From the NCBI RefSeq assembly GCF_001907235.1, contig NZ_MQVS01000003.1:1-64000 (forward strand): a DNA stretch of 64,000 nucleotides, written 5' to 3'. The DNA is from Buchananella hordeovulneris. Its GTDB lineage: Bacteria > Actinomycetota > Actinomycetes > Actinomycetales > Actinomycetaceae. Each line of letters begins with the position of its first letter. Positions within the stretch are counted from its first letter, which is position 1. The position numbers and the translations under genes were made by a program. Below are positions 55,531-64,000 of this stretch, piece after piece. Below the pieces are notes generated by a model, which saw nothing but the letters and a program-made list of their open reading frames with translations, did no database searches and was not told the DNA's origin.

Positions 55531-56804
55531 GCCTCGACCCCGCCCCCCTGCTGTTTGGAGCCGCCGCCCTGCTTTCGGGGCTGGCGGGTCTGTACAGCGC
55601 CGCCGACGTGGCCGTCGATCGCCTGACCCGCGCCCAGCTAGCCGAGGCGGAGACCAACGGGGAGCGCGGCACCGCCCGGCTGGTGGAGTTCGTGGAGCAG
55701 CGGGCCGTCGCCTTGGCTGGGGTGGCGGGCGCCCGCTACCTGTGCGAAACGGTCGGCGCGGTGGCCCTCGCCCTGGCCTTTGGACGGGTGCTGGACGAGT
55801 GGTGGCTGGCCGGGCTGGCCACTTTCGCGGTGCTCATCCTGCTGGCAGCCCTCTTCAGCCTCATCGGGGTCACCCGGTGGGGACGCCGCCACCCGGTGGC
55901 GGTGGCGCGGCGGCTCCGGCTCGCCATCGCGGTGCCCATGCGCTTTGTCACCGTGTCCGCCATGCGGCTGGAGAAGTTCTCCCCACCCGCCACCACCGAC
56001 GTCGAGGCGCGGGAAGAGATTGCCGACGACCTCCGCGAGCTGGTCGACCGGGTGGGGGAAGCCGAGGGTTTTGCGGAGGAAGACCGCCAGATGCTGCGGG
56101 GGGTGTTCGAACTCGGGCAAACCCTGGCCCACGAGGTCATGGTGCCGCGTCCCGACATGGTCAGCGTGGAGAGCGAGACCTCGCTGACCGAGGCCCTGGG
56201 CGTCTTCGTGCGCTCGGGTTTCTCGCGCCTGCCGATGGTGGATGCGGCCGCCGACGTCGTCGGCCTGGTCTACTTCAAAGATCTGGTCCACCACCTGCAC
56301 TACCACCCCGAGGCGCATGCGCGGCCGGTGCGGGACATTGCCCGTACTCCCTTCTTCGTGCCCGAGTTTGTGCCCGCTGATGACCTGCTGCGCCAGATGC
56401 AGGCCAATGCCCGGCACGCCGCCGTCTTGGTCGACGAGTACGGGGGTGTGGCCGGGCTGGTAACCATTGAGGACCTGCTGGAAGAACTCGTCGGCGAGCT
56501 GACCGACGAGCACGACCGCGCCGAACCCGAGGTGGAAGACTTGGGGGCGGGTACCTGGCGGGTGCCCGCCCGCCTGCCGATCGACGAGCTGGGGGAGTTG
56601 TTCGGTCTGGACATCGACGACGACGACGTCGAGACCGCCGGCGGACTGCTGACGAAGGCACTGGGGCGCCTGCCCTTGGCCGGGGACCGGGCGTGTGCCC
56701 TCGGGGTGTGCCTAGAGGCCGAGGCGCTCGGCGGGCGCCGTCACCAACTAGTCTCCCTATTGGCCACCCGCGACGAGGAGGAAGATGATGCGGTTTCCGT
56801 CTGA
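55527..56804 (+). CDS. CNNM/CorC-type CBS-domain membrane protein (hemolysin family)
   Basis: The 425-residue protein has an N-terminal CNNM transmembrane region (about 1-130, three to four helices), two CBS domains (about 190-310, with [16 protein letters not shown] and [25 protein letters not shown]) and a C-terminal CorC/HlyC domain. Such proteins are linked to magnesium or cobalt efflux; haemolysis is a historical name. It overlaps ybeY by 4 bases and era by 20, so era is probably coupled to it. Confidence 0.9.
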   Translation: MSLDPAPLLFGAAALLSGLAGLYSAADVAVDRLTRAQLAEAETNGERGTARLVEFVEQRAVALAGVAGARYLCETVGAVALALAFGRVLDEWWLAGLATFAVLILLAALFSLIGVTRWGRRHPVAVARRLRLAIAVPMRFVTVSAMRLEKFSPPATTDVEAREEIADDLRELVDRVGEAEGFAEEDRQMLRGVFELGQTLAHEVMVPRPDMVSVESETSLTEALGVFVRSGFSRLPMVDAAADVVGLVYFKDLVHHLHYHPEAHARPVRDIARTPFFVPEFVPADDLLRQMQANARHAAVLVDEYGGVAGLVTIEDLLEELVGELTDEHDRAEPEVEDLGAGTWRVPARLPIDELGELFGLDIDDDDVETAGGLLTKALGRLPLAGDRACALGVCLEAEALGGRRHQLVSLLATRDEEEDDAVSV

Positions 56805-57792
56805 TGATGAGCTGATGGCGGGGCCCAATGCGTTCGCTGACGAGGCCTACGTCGACCTGGCCGACTTAGCTACCGAGCGCCTGGCCCAGTACGGCGAGAA
56901 CTACCGCGCCGGCTTCGTGTCCCTGGTGGGCCGCCCCAACGCGGGCAAGTCGACGCTCACCAACGCGCTGGTGGGGCAGAAGGTGGCCATCACCTCCATG
57001 CGTCCCCAGACCACGCGCCACACCATTCGCGGTATCGTTCACCGCCCCGACGCCCAGCTCGTGCTGGTTGACACGCCGGGGATTCACCGGCCCCGCAACC
57101 TGCTGGGCAAGCGGCTGAACAGCCTGGTCAAGGAGACAATGGCCGAGGTGGACGTCGTCGTCATGTGCATTCCCGCCGACGAGAAGATCGGCCCGGGGGA
57201 CCGCTACATCGCCGCCGAGATTTCCCACCTGCGTGCCACGAAGGTGGCCGCGGTCACCAAGAGCGAGAAGGTCTCTCGCGAGGCGTTGCTGGCCCAGTTG
57301 CTGGCGGTGCAGGAGCTGGGGATCTTCGACGAGATCATTCCCGTCTCGGCGCTGGCGGGGCGGCAGATTGATGACCTAGCGGACCTGCTGGCCCGCCTGG
57401 TGCCCCTCAGCCCGCCGCTTTACCCGGCCGACTCGGTCACCGACGAGACCGATGACAAGCGCATCGCCGAGCTGGTGCGGGAGGCGGCCCTGGAGGGGGT
57501 ACGGGACGAGCTGCCCCATTCGCTGGCGGTGACCGTCGACGAGATCATTGAGCGAGAGGGCACCGGGGGCAAGCCCGGGGTGCTGGCGGTGCACATTTCC
57601 ATCCATGTGGAACGCGATTCCCAAAAGGCCATTGTCATCGGCAAGGGTGGGGCGCGCCTGCGAGAGGTGGGCACCGCGGCCCGGCGGGAAATTGAGGCGT
57701 TGCTGGGGCGCCGCATCTACCTGGACCTGCACGTGCGCACCGCCAAGGACTGGCAGCGCGACCCTAAGCAGCTCGGCAAACTCGGTTTCTAG
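56785..57792 (+). CDS. era: GTPase Era
   Basis: Era (335 residues) binds 16S rRNA and helps 30S assembly. The G1 motif is GRPNAGKST (49-57), followed by SMRPQTTRHTIRGI, VDTPGIHRP and TKSEKV, with a C-terminal KH domain including IVIGKGGARLREVG. The extra N-terminal 45 residues are usual in actinobacteria. ATGATG at 56785-56790 follows GAGGAGGAAG; either ATG could be used. It ends the rRNA-maturation block. Confidence 0.95.
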   Translation: MMRFPSDDELMAGPNAFADEAYVDLADLATERLAQYGENYRAGFVSLVGRPNAGKSTLTNALVGQKVAITSMRPQTTRHTIRGIVHRPDAQLVLVDTPGIHRPRNLLGKRLNSLVKETMAEVDVVVMCIPADEKIGPGDRYIAAEISHLRATKVAAVTKSEKVSREALLAQLLAVQELGIFDEIIPVSALAGRQIDDLADLLARLVPLSPPLYPADSVTDETDDKRIAELVREAALEGVRDELPHSLAVTVDEIIEREGTGGKPGVLAVHISIHVERDSQKAIVIGKGGARLREVGTAARREIEALLGRRIYLDLHVRTAKDWQRDPKQLGKLGF

Positions 57793-57801
57793 GCCGCCGG
57801 T

Positions 57802-57821
57802 GTCACATAGTGAAATGTGAC
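57802..57821. promoter_or_regulatory. Palindrome in the leuA promoter region
   Basis: GTCACAT and ATGTGAC (57802-57808 and 57815-57821) form a perfect 7-bp-arm inverted repeat with 6 bases between. A -10-like TACACT is at 57843-57848, so the right arm sits at about the -35 position. A regulator for branched-chain amino acid or a CRP-like protein could bind; this is inferred. Confidence 0.45.
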
Positions 57822-57855
57822 GAAGCTCAGGGTGGGGCGCGCTACACTGCCCGAC

Positions 57856-57894
57856 ATGGCACGGCTGCTCCTTACCGGCCGCGTCGGGGTCTGA
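57856..57894 (+). CDS. leuA leader peptide with three consecutive Leu codons
   Basis: A 12-codon frame reads MARLLLTGRVGV. It starts 7 bases after TACACT, so its mRNA may be leaderless. The CTG CTC CTT run and the overlapping hairpin at 57879-57915 are the standard parts of transcription attenuation, known for leuA leaders in actinobacteria. When leucyl-tRNA is scarce the ribosome stalls on the Leu codons and the downstream structure would change, letting leuA be read. Confidence 0.72.
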   Translation: MARLLLTGRVGV

Positions 57895-57915
57895 CGGTTC
57901 GGCTCCCCGACGCGG
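57879..57915 (+). terminator. Attenuator-like hairpin before leuA
   Basis: Perfect 11-base arms (57879-57889 and 57905-57915) surround a 15-base loop that includes the leader-peptide stop. A T-rich GTTTGCGTTG follows. This could be the terminator or a ribosome-sensitive pairing; an alternative antiterminator was not clearly visible by eye. Confidence 0.6.
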
Positions 57916-57963
57916 GTTTGCGTTGTCCGAACTCCTCAGATCCCACCGCCTCAGGGAGAGCCC

Positions 57964-59718
57964 ATGAAGACCGCCGCCCGTCCCGCCCCGCAAAATCCCT
58001 CCGGCATGCCGTACCGCAAGTACCGGCCCTTCCTGGATACCAATCCGGTTGATCTGCCGGACCGGACCTGGCCCACCAAGCGCCTGACGCGGGCGCCCCG
58101 CTGGCTCAGCACCGACCTGCGGGACGGAAACCAGTCCCTGATGGAACCGATGGATCCGGCCCGCAAGCGGCAGATGTTCGACATGCTGGTGCGGCTGGGG
58201 TTCAAGGAGATCGAGATCGGTTTCCCGGCCGCTTCCCAAACGGACTACGACTTCGTGCGGGACCTCATCACGACCGGGGCGGTCCCACCGGATGTGACCA
58301 TCTCCGTTCTCACGCAGGCCCGTCCCGACCTCATTCACCGCACCGTGGAGGCGCTGATCGGCTGTCCGCGCGCCACGGTCCACCTGTACAACGCCACCGC
58401 GCCCCTCTTTCGCGACGTGGTCTTCCGGATGAGCCCTAGCCAGGTCATCGACCTGGCCGTGGCCGGGACCCGCGAGGTGATGGCCCACGCCGAGAAGGTT
58501 CTCGGCGAGGAGACGCTCTTCGGCTACGAGTACTCGCCTGAGATCTTCGTCGACACCGAGCGAGACTACGCCTTGGAGGTGTGCGAGCACGTCCTGGCCA
58601 CGTGGCAGCCCGACCCCCAGCGCGAGATCATCCTGAACCTGCCCGCCACCGTTGAGCGGGCCACCCCCAACGTGTATGCCGACCAGATCGAGTGGTTCTC
58701 CCGCTCCATCTCCCACCGGCAGCACGTCTGCCTGTCCATCCACCCGCATAACGACCGCGGCACCGGGGTAGCCAGCGCCGAGCTGGCGCTGCTGGCCGGG
58801 GCCGATCGGGTGGAGGGCTGCCTGTTTGGGCACGGGGAACGCACCGGCAATGTCGACCTGACCACCCTGGCGCTCAACCTGTTCAGCCAGGGCATCGACC
58901 CGCAGCTCGACCTGTCGGATATCGATGCGGTGCGCCGCACCGTCGTGCACTGCACCCAGATGGACGTGCCCGAGCGCCACCCCTACGTCGGCGACCTCGT
59001 CTACACCTCGTTTTCTGGCTCCCACCAGGACGCCATCAAGAAGGGCTTCGAGGCGCGCGCCGCGGCCGTGGCGCAGGCGGGCGGCGACGAGCTGGCGGTG
59101 CCGTGGGCGCTGCCGTACCTCCCGATCGACCCGCACGACGTCGGCCGCAGCTACGACGCGGTGGTGCGGGTCAACTCCCAGTCCGGCAAGGGCGGGGTGG
59201 CTTACCTGCTGAAGACCGTGCACCACATGGATCTGCCGCGCCGCCTGCAGATCGAGTTCTCCCGCATCGTGCAGCAGCACACGGAGGCCAGTGGCGGGGA
59301 GATCGATGCGGCAAGCCTGTGGCGCCTGTTCGTCGACGAGTACCTGCCCTACGACCTGGCTGACGACCTGCAACCGTGGGGCCGCTACCACCTGCAGTCC
59401 TCGTCGTCCTCCAGTCCGCGCGGGGCCGACACCCACGTGGAGACCACGATCACGGATGCTGGGCAGCCCGTAGTGTTGCGCGCGGCCAGCAGCGGGCCGC
59501 TGGCCGCCTTCATCAACGCGTTGGAGCAGGTGGGGGTGCACTTGACGGTGCGCGACTTCGCGCAGCACGCCCTCGGCTCGGGCCGGGAGGCGCAGGCCGC
59601 GGCCTACATCGAGGTGGAGGTCGACGGTCAGGTACTGTGGGGCGTCGGCATCGACACCTCCATCATGACCGCCTCGTTTAGGGCGGTTATCTCCGCCGTC
59701 AACCGAGCGGTGCGGTAG
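57964..59718 (+). CDS. leuA: 2-isopropylmalate synthase
   Basis: LeuA (584 residues) condenses acetyl-CoA with 2-oxoisovalerate in the first committed step of leucine synthesis. Sequence shows the LeuA2-type catalytic barrel: STDLRDGNQSLMEPMD, LSIHPHNDRGTGVASAELAL and VEGCLFGHGERTGNVDL. The C-terminal LeuA dimer/regulatory domain begins near 440 (EIDAASLWRLF). The ATG at 57964 follows CAGGGAGA. Control is probably by the leader peptide and hairpin upstream, with feedback by leucine through the C-terminal domain. Confidence 0.95.
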   Translation: MKTAARPAPQNPSGMPYRKYRPFLDTNPVDLPDRTWPTKRLTRAPRWLSTDLRDGNQSLMEPMDPARKRQMFDMLVRLGFKEIEIGFPAASQTDYDFVRDLITTGAVPPDVTISVLTQARPDLIHRTVEALIGCPRATVHLYNATAPLFRDVVFRMSPSQVIDLAVAGTREVMAHAEKVLGEETLFGYEYSPEIFVDTERDYALEVCEHVLATWQPDPQREIILNLPATVERATPNVYADQIEWFSRSISHRQHVCLSIHPHNDRGTGVASAELALLAGADRVEGCLFGHGERTGNVDLTTLALNLFSQGIDPQLDLSDIDAVRRTVVHCTQMDVPERHPYVGDLVYTSFSGSHQDAIKKGFEARAAAVAQAGGDELAVPWALPYLPIDPHDVGRSYDAVVRVNSQSGKGGVAYLLKTVHHMDLPRRLQIEFSRIVQQHTEASGGEIDAASLWRLFVDEYLPYDLADDLQPWGRYHLQSSSSSSPRGADTHVETTITDAGQPVVLRAASSGPLAAFINALEQVGVHLTVRDFAQHALGSGREAQAAAYIEVEVDGQVLWGVGIDTSIMTASFRAVISAVNRAVR

Positions 59719-59751
59719 CGCGAGGCAACTGCCGCGGATAAGGAGCGCAGG

Positions 59752-60597
59752 GTGGAAACGTCGAGCGGGCAGGCCGACTGGTTTGCCGATAATCAGCGCA
59801 ATTGGGACGATCGTGCCGATCTGCACATGGCCGGGGGCTACCAGGGGGTGGAGGAACTGGTGGCGGACCGGGACGCCATCAGCGCGGAGCTGGCGCCGGA
59901 CATGCACCGGTTCGGGGACCTGACGGGCAAACATGTGCTGCATCTGCAGTGCCACGTGGGCACCGACACCATCGGTTTCGCCCGGCGGGGCGCGGGGCGC
60001 GTGGTGGGGCTCGACCTTTCCCCCAACTCGCTGGTTCACGCCCGCAGGCTGGCCGCCCGCGCGGCCGTCGACATCGAGTTTGTGCAGGCCAACGTCTACG
60101 ACGCGCGCACGGCGGTGACGGGCGACTTCGACCTGGTCTACACCTCGCTGGGCGTGTTGTGCTGGCTGCCCGACATCGCCCGGTGGGCCCGCGTGGTGGC
60201 CTCCCTCTTGCGGCCCGGCGGGCTGTTCTTCATTCGGGACGACCACCCGATGTTCCTGGCCGTGGGCGACGACACGAGCACCGGCCTGCAACTCGCCTAC
60301 CCCTATTTCGAGACTCCGCTGCCCGTCTCGGCGGACAGCGCGGGCAGCTACGTCTCGGCTCCCGACGCTCCTGTTATCGCCCATACGCGCAGCCACCAGT
60401 GGAACCACGGGCTGGGCGAGATCATCACCGCCCTGATCAAGGCGGGGCTGACGATCACGGCCGTGGAGGAGTTCACCTCCGCCGCCTGGTGCCGGTGGCC
60501 GGAGCTCATGCAACAACTGCCGGACGGGACGTGGGCCCTGACGCAGGCTCCCGAACGGTTGCCGCTGCAGTTTGCGATCACCGCGCGCAAGCAGTGA
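59752..60597 (+). CDS. SAM-dependent class I methyltransferase, substrate unknown
   Basis: The 281-residue protein has SAM motif [21 protein letters not shown] (about 62-81), GLDLSPNSL and [21 protein letters not shown], giving a Methyltransf_11/25 pattern. The start is GTG at 59752 with AAGGAG upstream. It follows leuA by 33 bases, but nothing links it to leucine synthesis. The substrate cannot be told. The recO gene begins 73 bases further on. Confidence 0.82.
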   Translation: METSSGQADWFADNQRNWDDRADLHMAGGYQGVEELVADRDAISAELAPDMHRFGDLTGKHVLHLQCHVGTDTIGFARRGAGRVVGLDLSPNSLVHARRLAARAAVDIEFVQANVYDARTAVTGDFDLVYTSLGVLCWLPDIARWARVVASLLRPGGLFFIRDDHPMFLAVGDDTSTGLQLAYPYFETPLPVSADSAGSYVSAPDAPVIAHTRSHQWNHGLGEIITALIKAGLTITAVEEFTSAAWCRWPELMQQLPDGTWALTQAPERLPLQFAITARKQ

Positions 60598-60670
60598 GAA
60601 AGTCGAGCCTGCCCGCGGCGCCCGCCCGGGCAACGCAGGTGAGCAGGGCGGCCTGTGGGACACTGGGGGC

Positions 60671-61405
60671 GTGACGAGCAGGCTGTACCGAGACGAGGCG
60701 GTGGTGTTGCGTACCCACCCGCTCGGCGAAGCCGACCGCATCGTCACGCTGCTGACCCGGGGCCGTGGCCAGGTGCGGGCGGTGGCCAAGGGGGTGCGGC
60801 GCACCAGCTCCCGGTTCGGGGCGCGCCTGGAGCCCTTCGGCGTCGTCGACGTGCAGCTGCACCGGGGCCGCACCCTGGACGTCCTCACCCAGGCCGAGAC
60901 CATCGCACCGTATGGCCGGACGCTCATGGCGGACTATTCGCTCTACACGTGCGCCGCGGTCATTGCCGAGACGGCCGCCCAGTTGACAGCGGACGCCGAG
61001 CACGCGCACGTTGAGTACGCCCTCGTGATCGGGGCCCTGGCCTCCTTGGCCACGGGTCGTCATCCCGCCGGGCTGGTGGTCGATTCCTTCCTGTTGCGTT
61101 CCCTGGCGGTGGCCGGGTGGGCGCCGAGTTTCCATGCCTGCGCCCGGTGTGCCCGCCCCGGTCCGCACGCCGCCTTCGATACCCCCAGCGGGGGAGCGGT
61201 GTGCGAAGACTGCCGCCCGCCGGGTGCCAGCGCCCCCCAGCCGCGCACCCTGCAGCTGCTCGGCGAACTCCTGTCGGGCGACTGGCCGGGGGCGGTGACC
61301 GCCTCGCCTGCCGTGCGGGCGGAGGCTTCCGCCTTGACCGCCGCCTACTGTCAATGGCACCTGGAGCGGCGCCTGAAATCTCTGCCACTTGTGGAGCGAG
61401 CATGA
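60671..61405 (+). CDS. recO: DNA repair protein RecO
   Basis: RecO (244 residues) loads RecA at gaps together with RecR. The OB-fold start [30 protein letters not shown] is typical, and four zinc-binding cysteines are present (Cys157, Cys160, Cys178, Cys181). The GTG at 60671 gives the usual length; further upstream the frame is open without family similarity. Its stop overlaps the uppS start (ATGA). Confidence 0.94.
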   Translation: MTSRLYRDEAVVLRTHPLGEADRIVTLLTRGRGQVRAVAKGVRRTSSRFGARLEPFGVVDVQLHRGRTLDVLTQAETIAPYGRTLMADYSLYTCAAVIAETAAQLTADAEHAHVEYALVIGALASLATGRHPAGLVVDSFLLRSLAVAGWAPSFHACARCARPGPHAAFDTPSGGAVCEDCRPPGASAPQPRTLQLLGELLSGDWPGAVTASPAVRAEASALTAAYCQWHLERRLKSLPLVERA

Positions 61406-62178
61406 AGTATCAAGATCCACCCCCGCACCCCTCCGGCGCGCGTGCCCCCGCGCTCGCCCGCGAGTTTGTGCCGCGGCACGTGGCCATCGTGATGGACGGC
61501 AACGGGAGGTGGGCCAACGAGCGGGGCCTGCCCCGCACCGAGGGGCACAAGGCGGGGGAGGCCGCGCTGCTGGATGTGGTGGCTGGTGCCATAGAGCTGG
61601 GCATCACCCACGTCAGCGCGTACGCCTTCTCCACCGAGAACTGGAAACGTTCGCCCGCCGAGGTCAAGTTCCTGCTTGGTTTCAATCGGGATGTCATCCG
61701 TCGTCGCCGCGACATCATGCACGCCTGGGGGGTGCGAGTGCGGTGGGCCGGGCGGCGCCCCCGCCTGTGGGGCAGTGTCATCAAGGAGCTGGAGGCCGCC
61801 GAGGAACTGACCGCCGCCAATGACCGCCTGACCCTGACCATGTGCGTCAACTATGGAGGACGGGCCGAGATCGCCGACGCGGCGGCGGCCCTTATCGCCG
61901 ACGTCCACGCCGGGCGGGTCAAGGGCTCGCGCGTCACCGAGGAACTGCTGGCCAAGTACCTAGACGAACCCGACCTGCCGGACGTGGACATGTTCTGGCG
62001 CACGGGTGGGGAGAAACGCATCTCCAACTTCTTGCTGTGGCAGTCGGCCTACGCCGAGCTGGTCTTCACCGACGAGGCCTGGCCGGAGGTGGATCGGCGC
62101 CACCTGTGGCGAGCGGTTGAGCGTTACGCCCGCCGCGACCGCCGCTTCGGAGGGGCCTTGGACCGGGTCAGCCAATAG
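61402..62178 (+). CDS. uppS: Isoprenyl (undecaprenyl-type) diphosphate synthase
   Basis: This cis-prenyltransferase (258 residues) makes the lipid carrier for cell-wall synthesis. [27 protein letters not shown] holds the catalytic Asp32, and [38 protein letters not shown] follow. Chain length cannot be read with certainty; actinobacteria have both decaprenyl and undecaprenyl types. The ATG at 61402 overlaps the recO stop. Confidence 0.93.
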   Translation: MKYQDPPPHPSGARAPALAREFVPRHVAIVMDGNGRWANERGLPRTEGHKAGEAALLDVVAGAIELGITHVSAYAFSTENWKRSPAEVKFLLGFNRDVIRRRRDIMHAWGVRVRWAGRRPRLWGSVIKELEAAEELTAANDRLTLTMCVNYGGRAEIADAAAALIADVHAGRVKGSRVTEELLAKYLDEPDLPDVDMFWRTGGEKRISNFLLWQSAYAELVFTDEAWPEVDRRHLWRAVERYARRDRRFGGALDRVSQ

Positions 62179-62204
62179 CGACATCGGGCGGGCCGAGCAG
62201 CAGG

Positions 62205-62723
62205 CTAGGGCAGCTTACGCGCCTGCGCAGCGCGGGCGCGGGCGCGGCGCCGGGACCAAACCACGGTCGCCACCGCCACCGCCACACCCCCGGCCAGGGC
62301 CGCGATGCCCCACCAGGATCCGGCGGCGGCCGCCAGGGCCGCCTGCCAAGCGGCTAACCCGATGGTGGCGTAGATGACGGCCCACGCTGGGCACCCCGGG
62401 AGCATCGCCAGGGTGTAGCGCAGCCACGGCATGCGCAGCACCCCCGCCCCCGCGTTCACCACCGTCTGGAAGCCGACGGTGAGAAACGACAGCGGGATGA
62501 CCACCCATCCCACCCGCTCGATGGCGGTCACCCCGCGGGCCTGATTGGCCTGCACCCAGTCGTAGGCCCGCCTTCGCCAACCCGCCGCGGGTAGGCGGGC
62601 CGCCAGGGCGGCACCACTGACCCACCGGGCCACCCAGTAGGTGCCCTGGGCGCGGCAAAACACCACGCCGGTCAGGAAAGCCACCAGCAGCGGGAAGGGG
62701 CCATTGGCGATGAAGCTGGGCAT
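62205..62723 (-). CDS. DedA/VTT-like membrane protein
   Basis: The 172-residue protein has four to five hydrophobic helices and the DedA-type middle RGVTAIERVGWVVIPLSFLTVGFQTVVNAGAG, with LAMLPGCPAWAVIYATIGLAAW afterwards. DedA proteins support membrane homeostasis and lipid scrambling. The ATG overlaps the last base of the Zur stop (TAATG), so both are one transcript. Assignment to the VTT family is moderate. Confidence 0.65.
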   Translation of the reverse strand: MPSFIANGPFPLLVAFLTGVVFCRAQGTYWVARWVSGAALAARLPAAGWRRRAYDWVQANQARGVTAIERVGWVVIPLSFLTVGFQTVVNAGAGVLRMPWLRYTLAMLPGCPAWAVIYATIGLAAWQAALAAAAGSWWGIAALAGGVAVAVATVVWSRRRARARAAQARKLP

Positions 62724-63142
62724 TAGGAGTCGGCCGCTTCTTCGGCGTCGGCGGCGGCCCGGGCGTAGCAGGCATTGCAGGTGCCCAGCAGCTCCAAGGT
62801 GTGGGAGACGTTGACGAAGCCGTGCTCGCGACCGACCGCGTCCAGCCACTGCTCGATCGGGTTGCCCGCCAGTTCGACGGTGTGCCCGCACAGGCGGCAC
62901 ACCAGGTGATGGTGGTGCGACTCCAGGGTGCACAACCGGTACAGGGCCTCACCGTCCTCGGCGCGCAGCACGTCCACGGCGCCCTCCGCCGCCAGCTTAT
63001 TGATGGTGCGGTAGACGGTGGCGAGGCCGGTGGACGAACCGGCCGCCCGCAGCGCCTCGTGCAACTGCTGGGCGGAGCGGAAATCCGCCGAGGCCTCCAA
63101 CAATTCGACGATTTCGGTGCGTTGGCGGGTCATACGTGCCAC
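62723..63142 (-). CDS. zur: Fur-family regulator, probably Zur (zinc)
   Basis: The 139-residue protein has a winged helix (QRTEIVELLEASADF to VYRTINKLAAEG), then the metal-binding part HHHHLVCRLCGHTVE with His76-79 and Cys82/Cys85, and a second pair Cys122/Cys125. Two CxxC pairs are structural zinc sites of Fur proteins. Its place beside a metal ABC permease supports Zur rather than Fur; PerR cannot be excluded. The GTG at 63142 has AGGAGG 4 bases upstream. Confidence 0.85.
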   Translation of the reverse strand: MARMTRQRTEIVELLEASADFRSAQQLHEALRAAGSSTGLATVYRTINKLAAEGAVDVLRAEDGEALYRLCTLESHHHHLVCRLCGHTVELAGNPIEQWLDAVGREHGFVNVSHTLELLGTCNACYARAAADAEEAADS

Positions 63143-63153
63143 GGCGCCTCCTG

Positions 63154-64000
63154 TCAGTCTCCTTGGTGGGGGGAGATTTTCTCGCGACGGTCGGGTGAGG
63201 TTTCCAGCCCGCCGGGAATAATGCCGCCAGCGCGGCGGCGACGGCGCGCCGCCACCAGGGGAGCGAGCGCCGCGGTGATGGCGTAGAGAGCCACAGCGAG
63301 CACGACGATGGTAGCACCGGGCGAATAGTTCTTAACCGAGGTGATAAACAGGCCGCTGACGGTCACCAGCACCCCGATCGCCATGGCCAGGCCCATCGCG
63401 GAGCGAAACGAGCGGGCCACCAACTGGGCGATCGCCACGGGGACGATCATGAGGGCCGAAACCAGCAAGACCCCCACCACCCGCATGGCGACAGACACAG
63501 TGAGGGCCGAGACGACGGCCAAGAGTATGTTGAGCAGCGGCACGTTCAGCCCGGCTGCGCGGGCGTATTCCTCGTCGTGGGCGACCGTGAAAAGCTGGCC
63601 GCGCAGCCCCAACCCCACGCAGACGATGATGGCCGCCAGCGCCGCCGTCAGCCACACGTCGGTGCGTGAGACGGTGGCGATGGAACCAAACAGGTAACCC
63701 GTCAGATTGCCGGTGGTGCCCCCGGCGATGCCGATCAGCAACACGCCGCCGGCGATACCGCCGTAGAACAGCAGGGCCAGCGCGACATCGGCGGAGGTGC
63801 GGCCACGTGAGCGCACCCACTCGATGGTCAGCGCCCCGGCCACCGAGGCCAAGATAGCGCCGGGCACCGCGAGCGCGTCCTTCTCGGCCAGGTCGGCGCT
63901 GACGCCTGCCAACCAGCCGAGTGCCACGCCGGTGAGGGCGATGTGGCCAATGCCGTCCCCGAGGAGGGCGAGGCGCCGTTGCACCAGGTAGGTGCCGACG
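63154..64000 (-). CDS. Metal (probably zinc) ABC transporter permease, cut at the window end
   Basis: The frame runs through the right window edge, so its start is missing (the residues VGTYLVQRRLALLGDGIGHI can be read to the edge). The visible 282 residues show the ABC-3 family pattern: LLGDGIGHIALTGVALG, NLTGYLFGSIATVSRTD and VAMRVVGVLLVSALMIVPVAIAQ, with about eight helices. It is most likely the ZnuB/TroC-type partner of a zinc ATPase and binding protein outside the window, regulated by the adjacent Zur-like protein. Confidence 0.9.
   Translation of the reverse strand, partial: VGTYLVQRRLALLGDGIGHIALTGVALGWLAGVSADLAEKDALAVPGAILASVAGALTIEWVRSRGRTSADVALALLFYGGIAGGVLLIGIAGGTTGNLTGYLFGSIATVSRTDVWLTAALAAIIVCVGLGLRGQLFTVAHDEEYARAAGLNVPLLNILLAVVSALTVSVAMRVVGVLLVSALMIVPVAIAQLVARSFRSAMGLAMAIGVLVTVSGLFITSVKNYSPGATIVVLAVALYAITAALAPLVAARRRRRAGGIIPGGLETSPDRREKISPHQGD

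Noticed and set aside
57376-60927. 1183-codon leftward frame opposite leuA and neighbours
   Set aside because: Long open antisense frames are common in very GC-rich DNA. It overlaps era, leuA, the methyltransferase and recO, all with diagnostic motifs, and has no recognisable domain itself.
62215-62952. Alternative leftward frame across the DedA-like and Zur genes
   Set aside because: It lies in a different phase from both genes and lacks motifs; the Zur metal sites and the DedA helices support the other frames.

Overview
The window is a high-GC chromosomal segment of an actinobacterium. Gene order and protein families point this way: comEA-comEC-holA-rpsT, lepA-trmB-hemW, hrcA-dnaJ-rsmE-phoH-ybeY-CNNM-era, leuA, recO-uppS and zur occur in related order in many Actinomycetota, and etfBA followed by a cysteine desulfurase and mnmA is also a familiar actinobacterial arrangement. 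GTG starts, GTGA/ATGA overlaps, a DtxR/IdeR-type iron box and a CIRCE element fit. A member of the Actinomycetales is my best guess, but the sequence alone does not fix the genus.

Layout. 1-1704: the right end of an IS30-like element, then an A/T-richer two-gene module (alpha/beta hydrolase plus TetR regulator, with a perfect 18-bp-arm palindrome on the hydrolase start codon), then an 85-bp internally deleted copy of the same IS. 1716-11815: trpS, glgX, etfBA, an L,D-transpeptidase, cysteine desulfurase, a DUF4234 protein, mnmA and tRNA-Leu. 11860-18242: a ROK repressor with a small downstream ORF, then an IdeR-boxed ferric-siderophore operon (binding protein, two permeases, ATPase, siderophore-interacting reductase). 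18277-24867: a xylose operon (xylA, xylB, and a ChvE/GguAB-like sugar ABC importer) with its own promoter and a strong terminator. 24870-26569: a two-gene ABC exporter. 26819-26988: two identical tRNA-Lys genes. 27173-29479: a VKOR-family protein, two tandem paralogous four-helix membrane proteins and a HIT protein. 29576-36471: leuS, an aldose epimerase, a HerA-like NTPase and a DegV protein. 36559-41253: competence genes comEA/comEC, holA, rpsT. 41443-43421: membrane or envelope unknowns and a PemK/MazF-like protein. 43570-50760: lepA, trmB, a 58-residue membrane protein, hemW, a pyrimidine-dimer glycosylase, three tandem membrane-anchored PH-like proteins and a DUF3097 protein. 50916-62178: the heat-shock/ribosome-maturation block through era, then leuA with a leucine-codon leader peptide and attenuator-like hairpin, a methyltransferase, recO and uppS. 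62205-64000: DedA-like protein, Zur-like regulator and the start of a metal ABC permease (cut by the window end).

How the genes work together. The window is mostly housekeeping: translation (trpS, leuS, lepA, rpsT, tRNAs), tRNA modification (mnmA fed by the cysteine desulfurase, trmB), ribosome and RNA maturation (rsmE, ybeY, era), and DNA metabolism (holA, recO, comEC). Nutrient systems add sequence-visible control: iron uptake under a DtxR-type box, xylose use probably under a ROK repressor encoded about 5 kb upstream, leucine synthesis under a leader peptide, and zinc uptake next to a Zur-like protein.

Most unusual items: the IS-bracketed hydrolase/TetR module, the leuA control region, the three tandem PH-like proteins, and the pair of unknown four-helix membrane paralogs. 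I did not find a clearly new defence or biosynthetic system. Functions are assigned from motifs and family knowledge only; no database search was possible.
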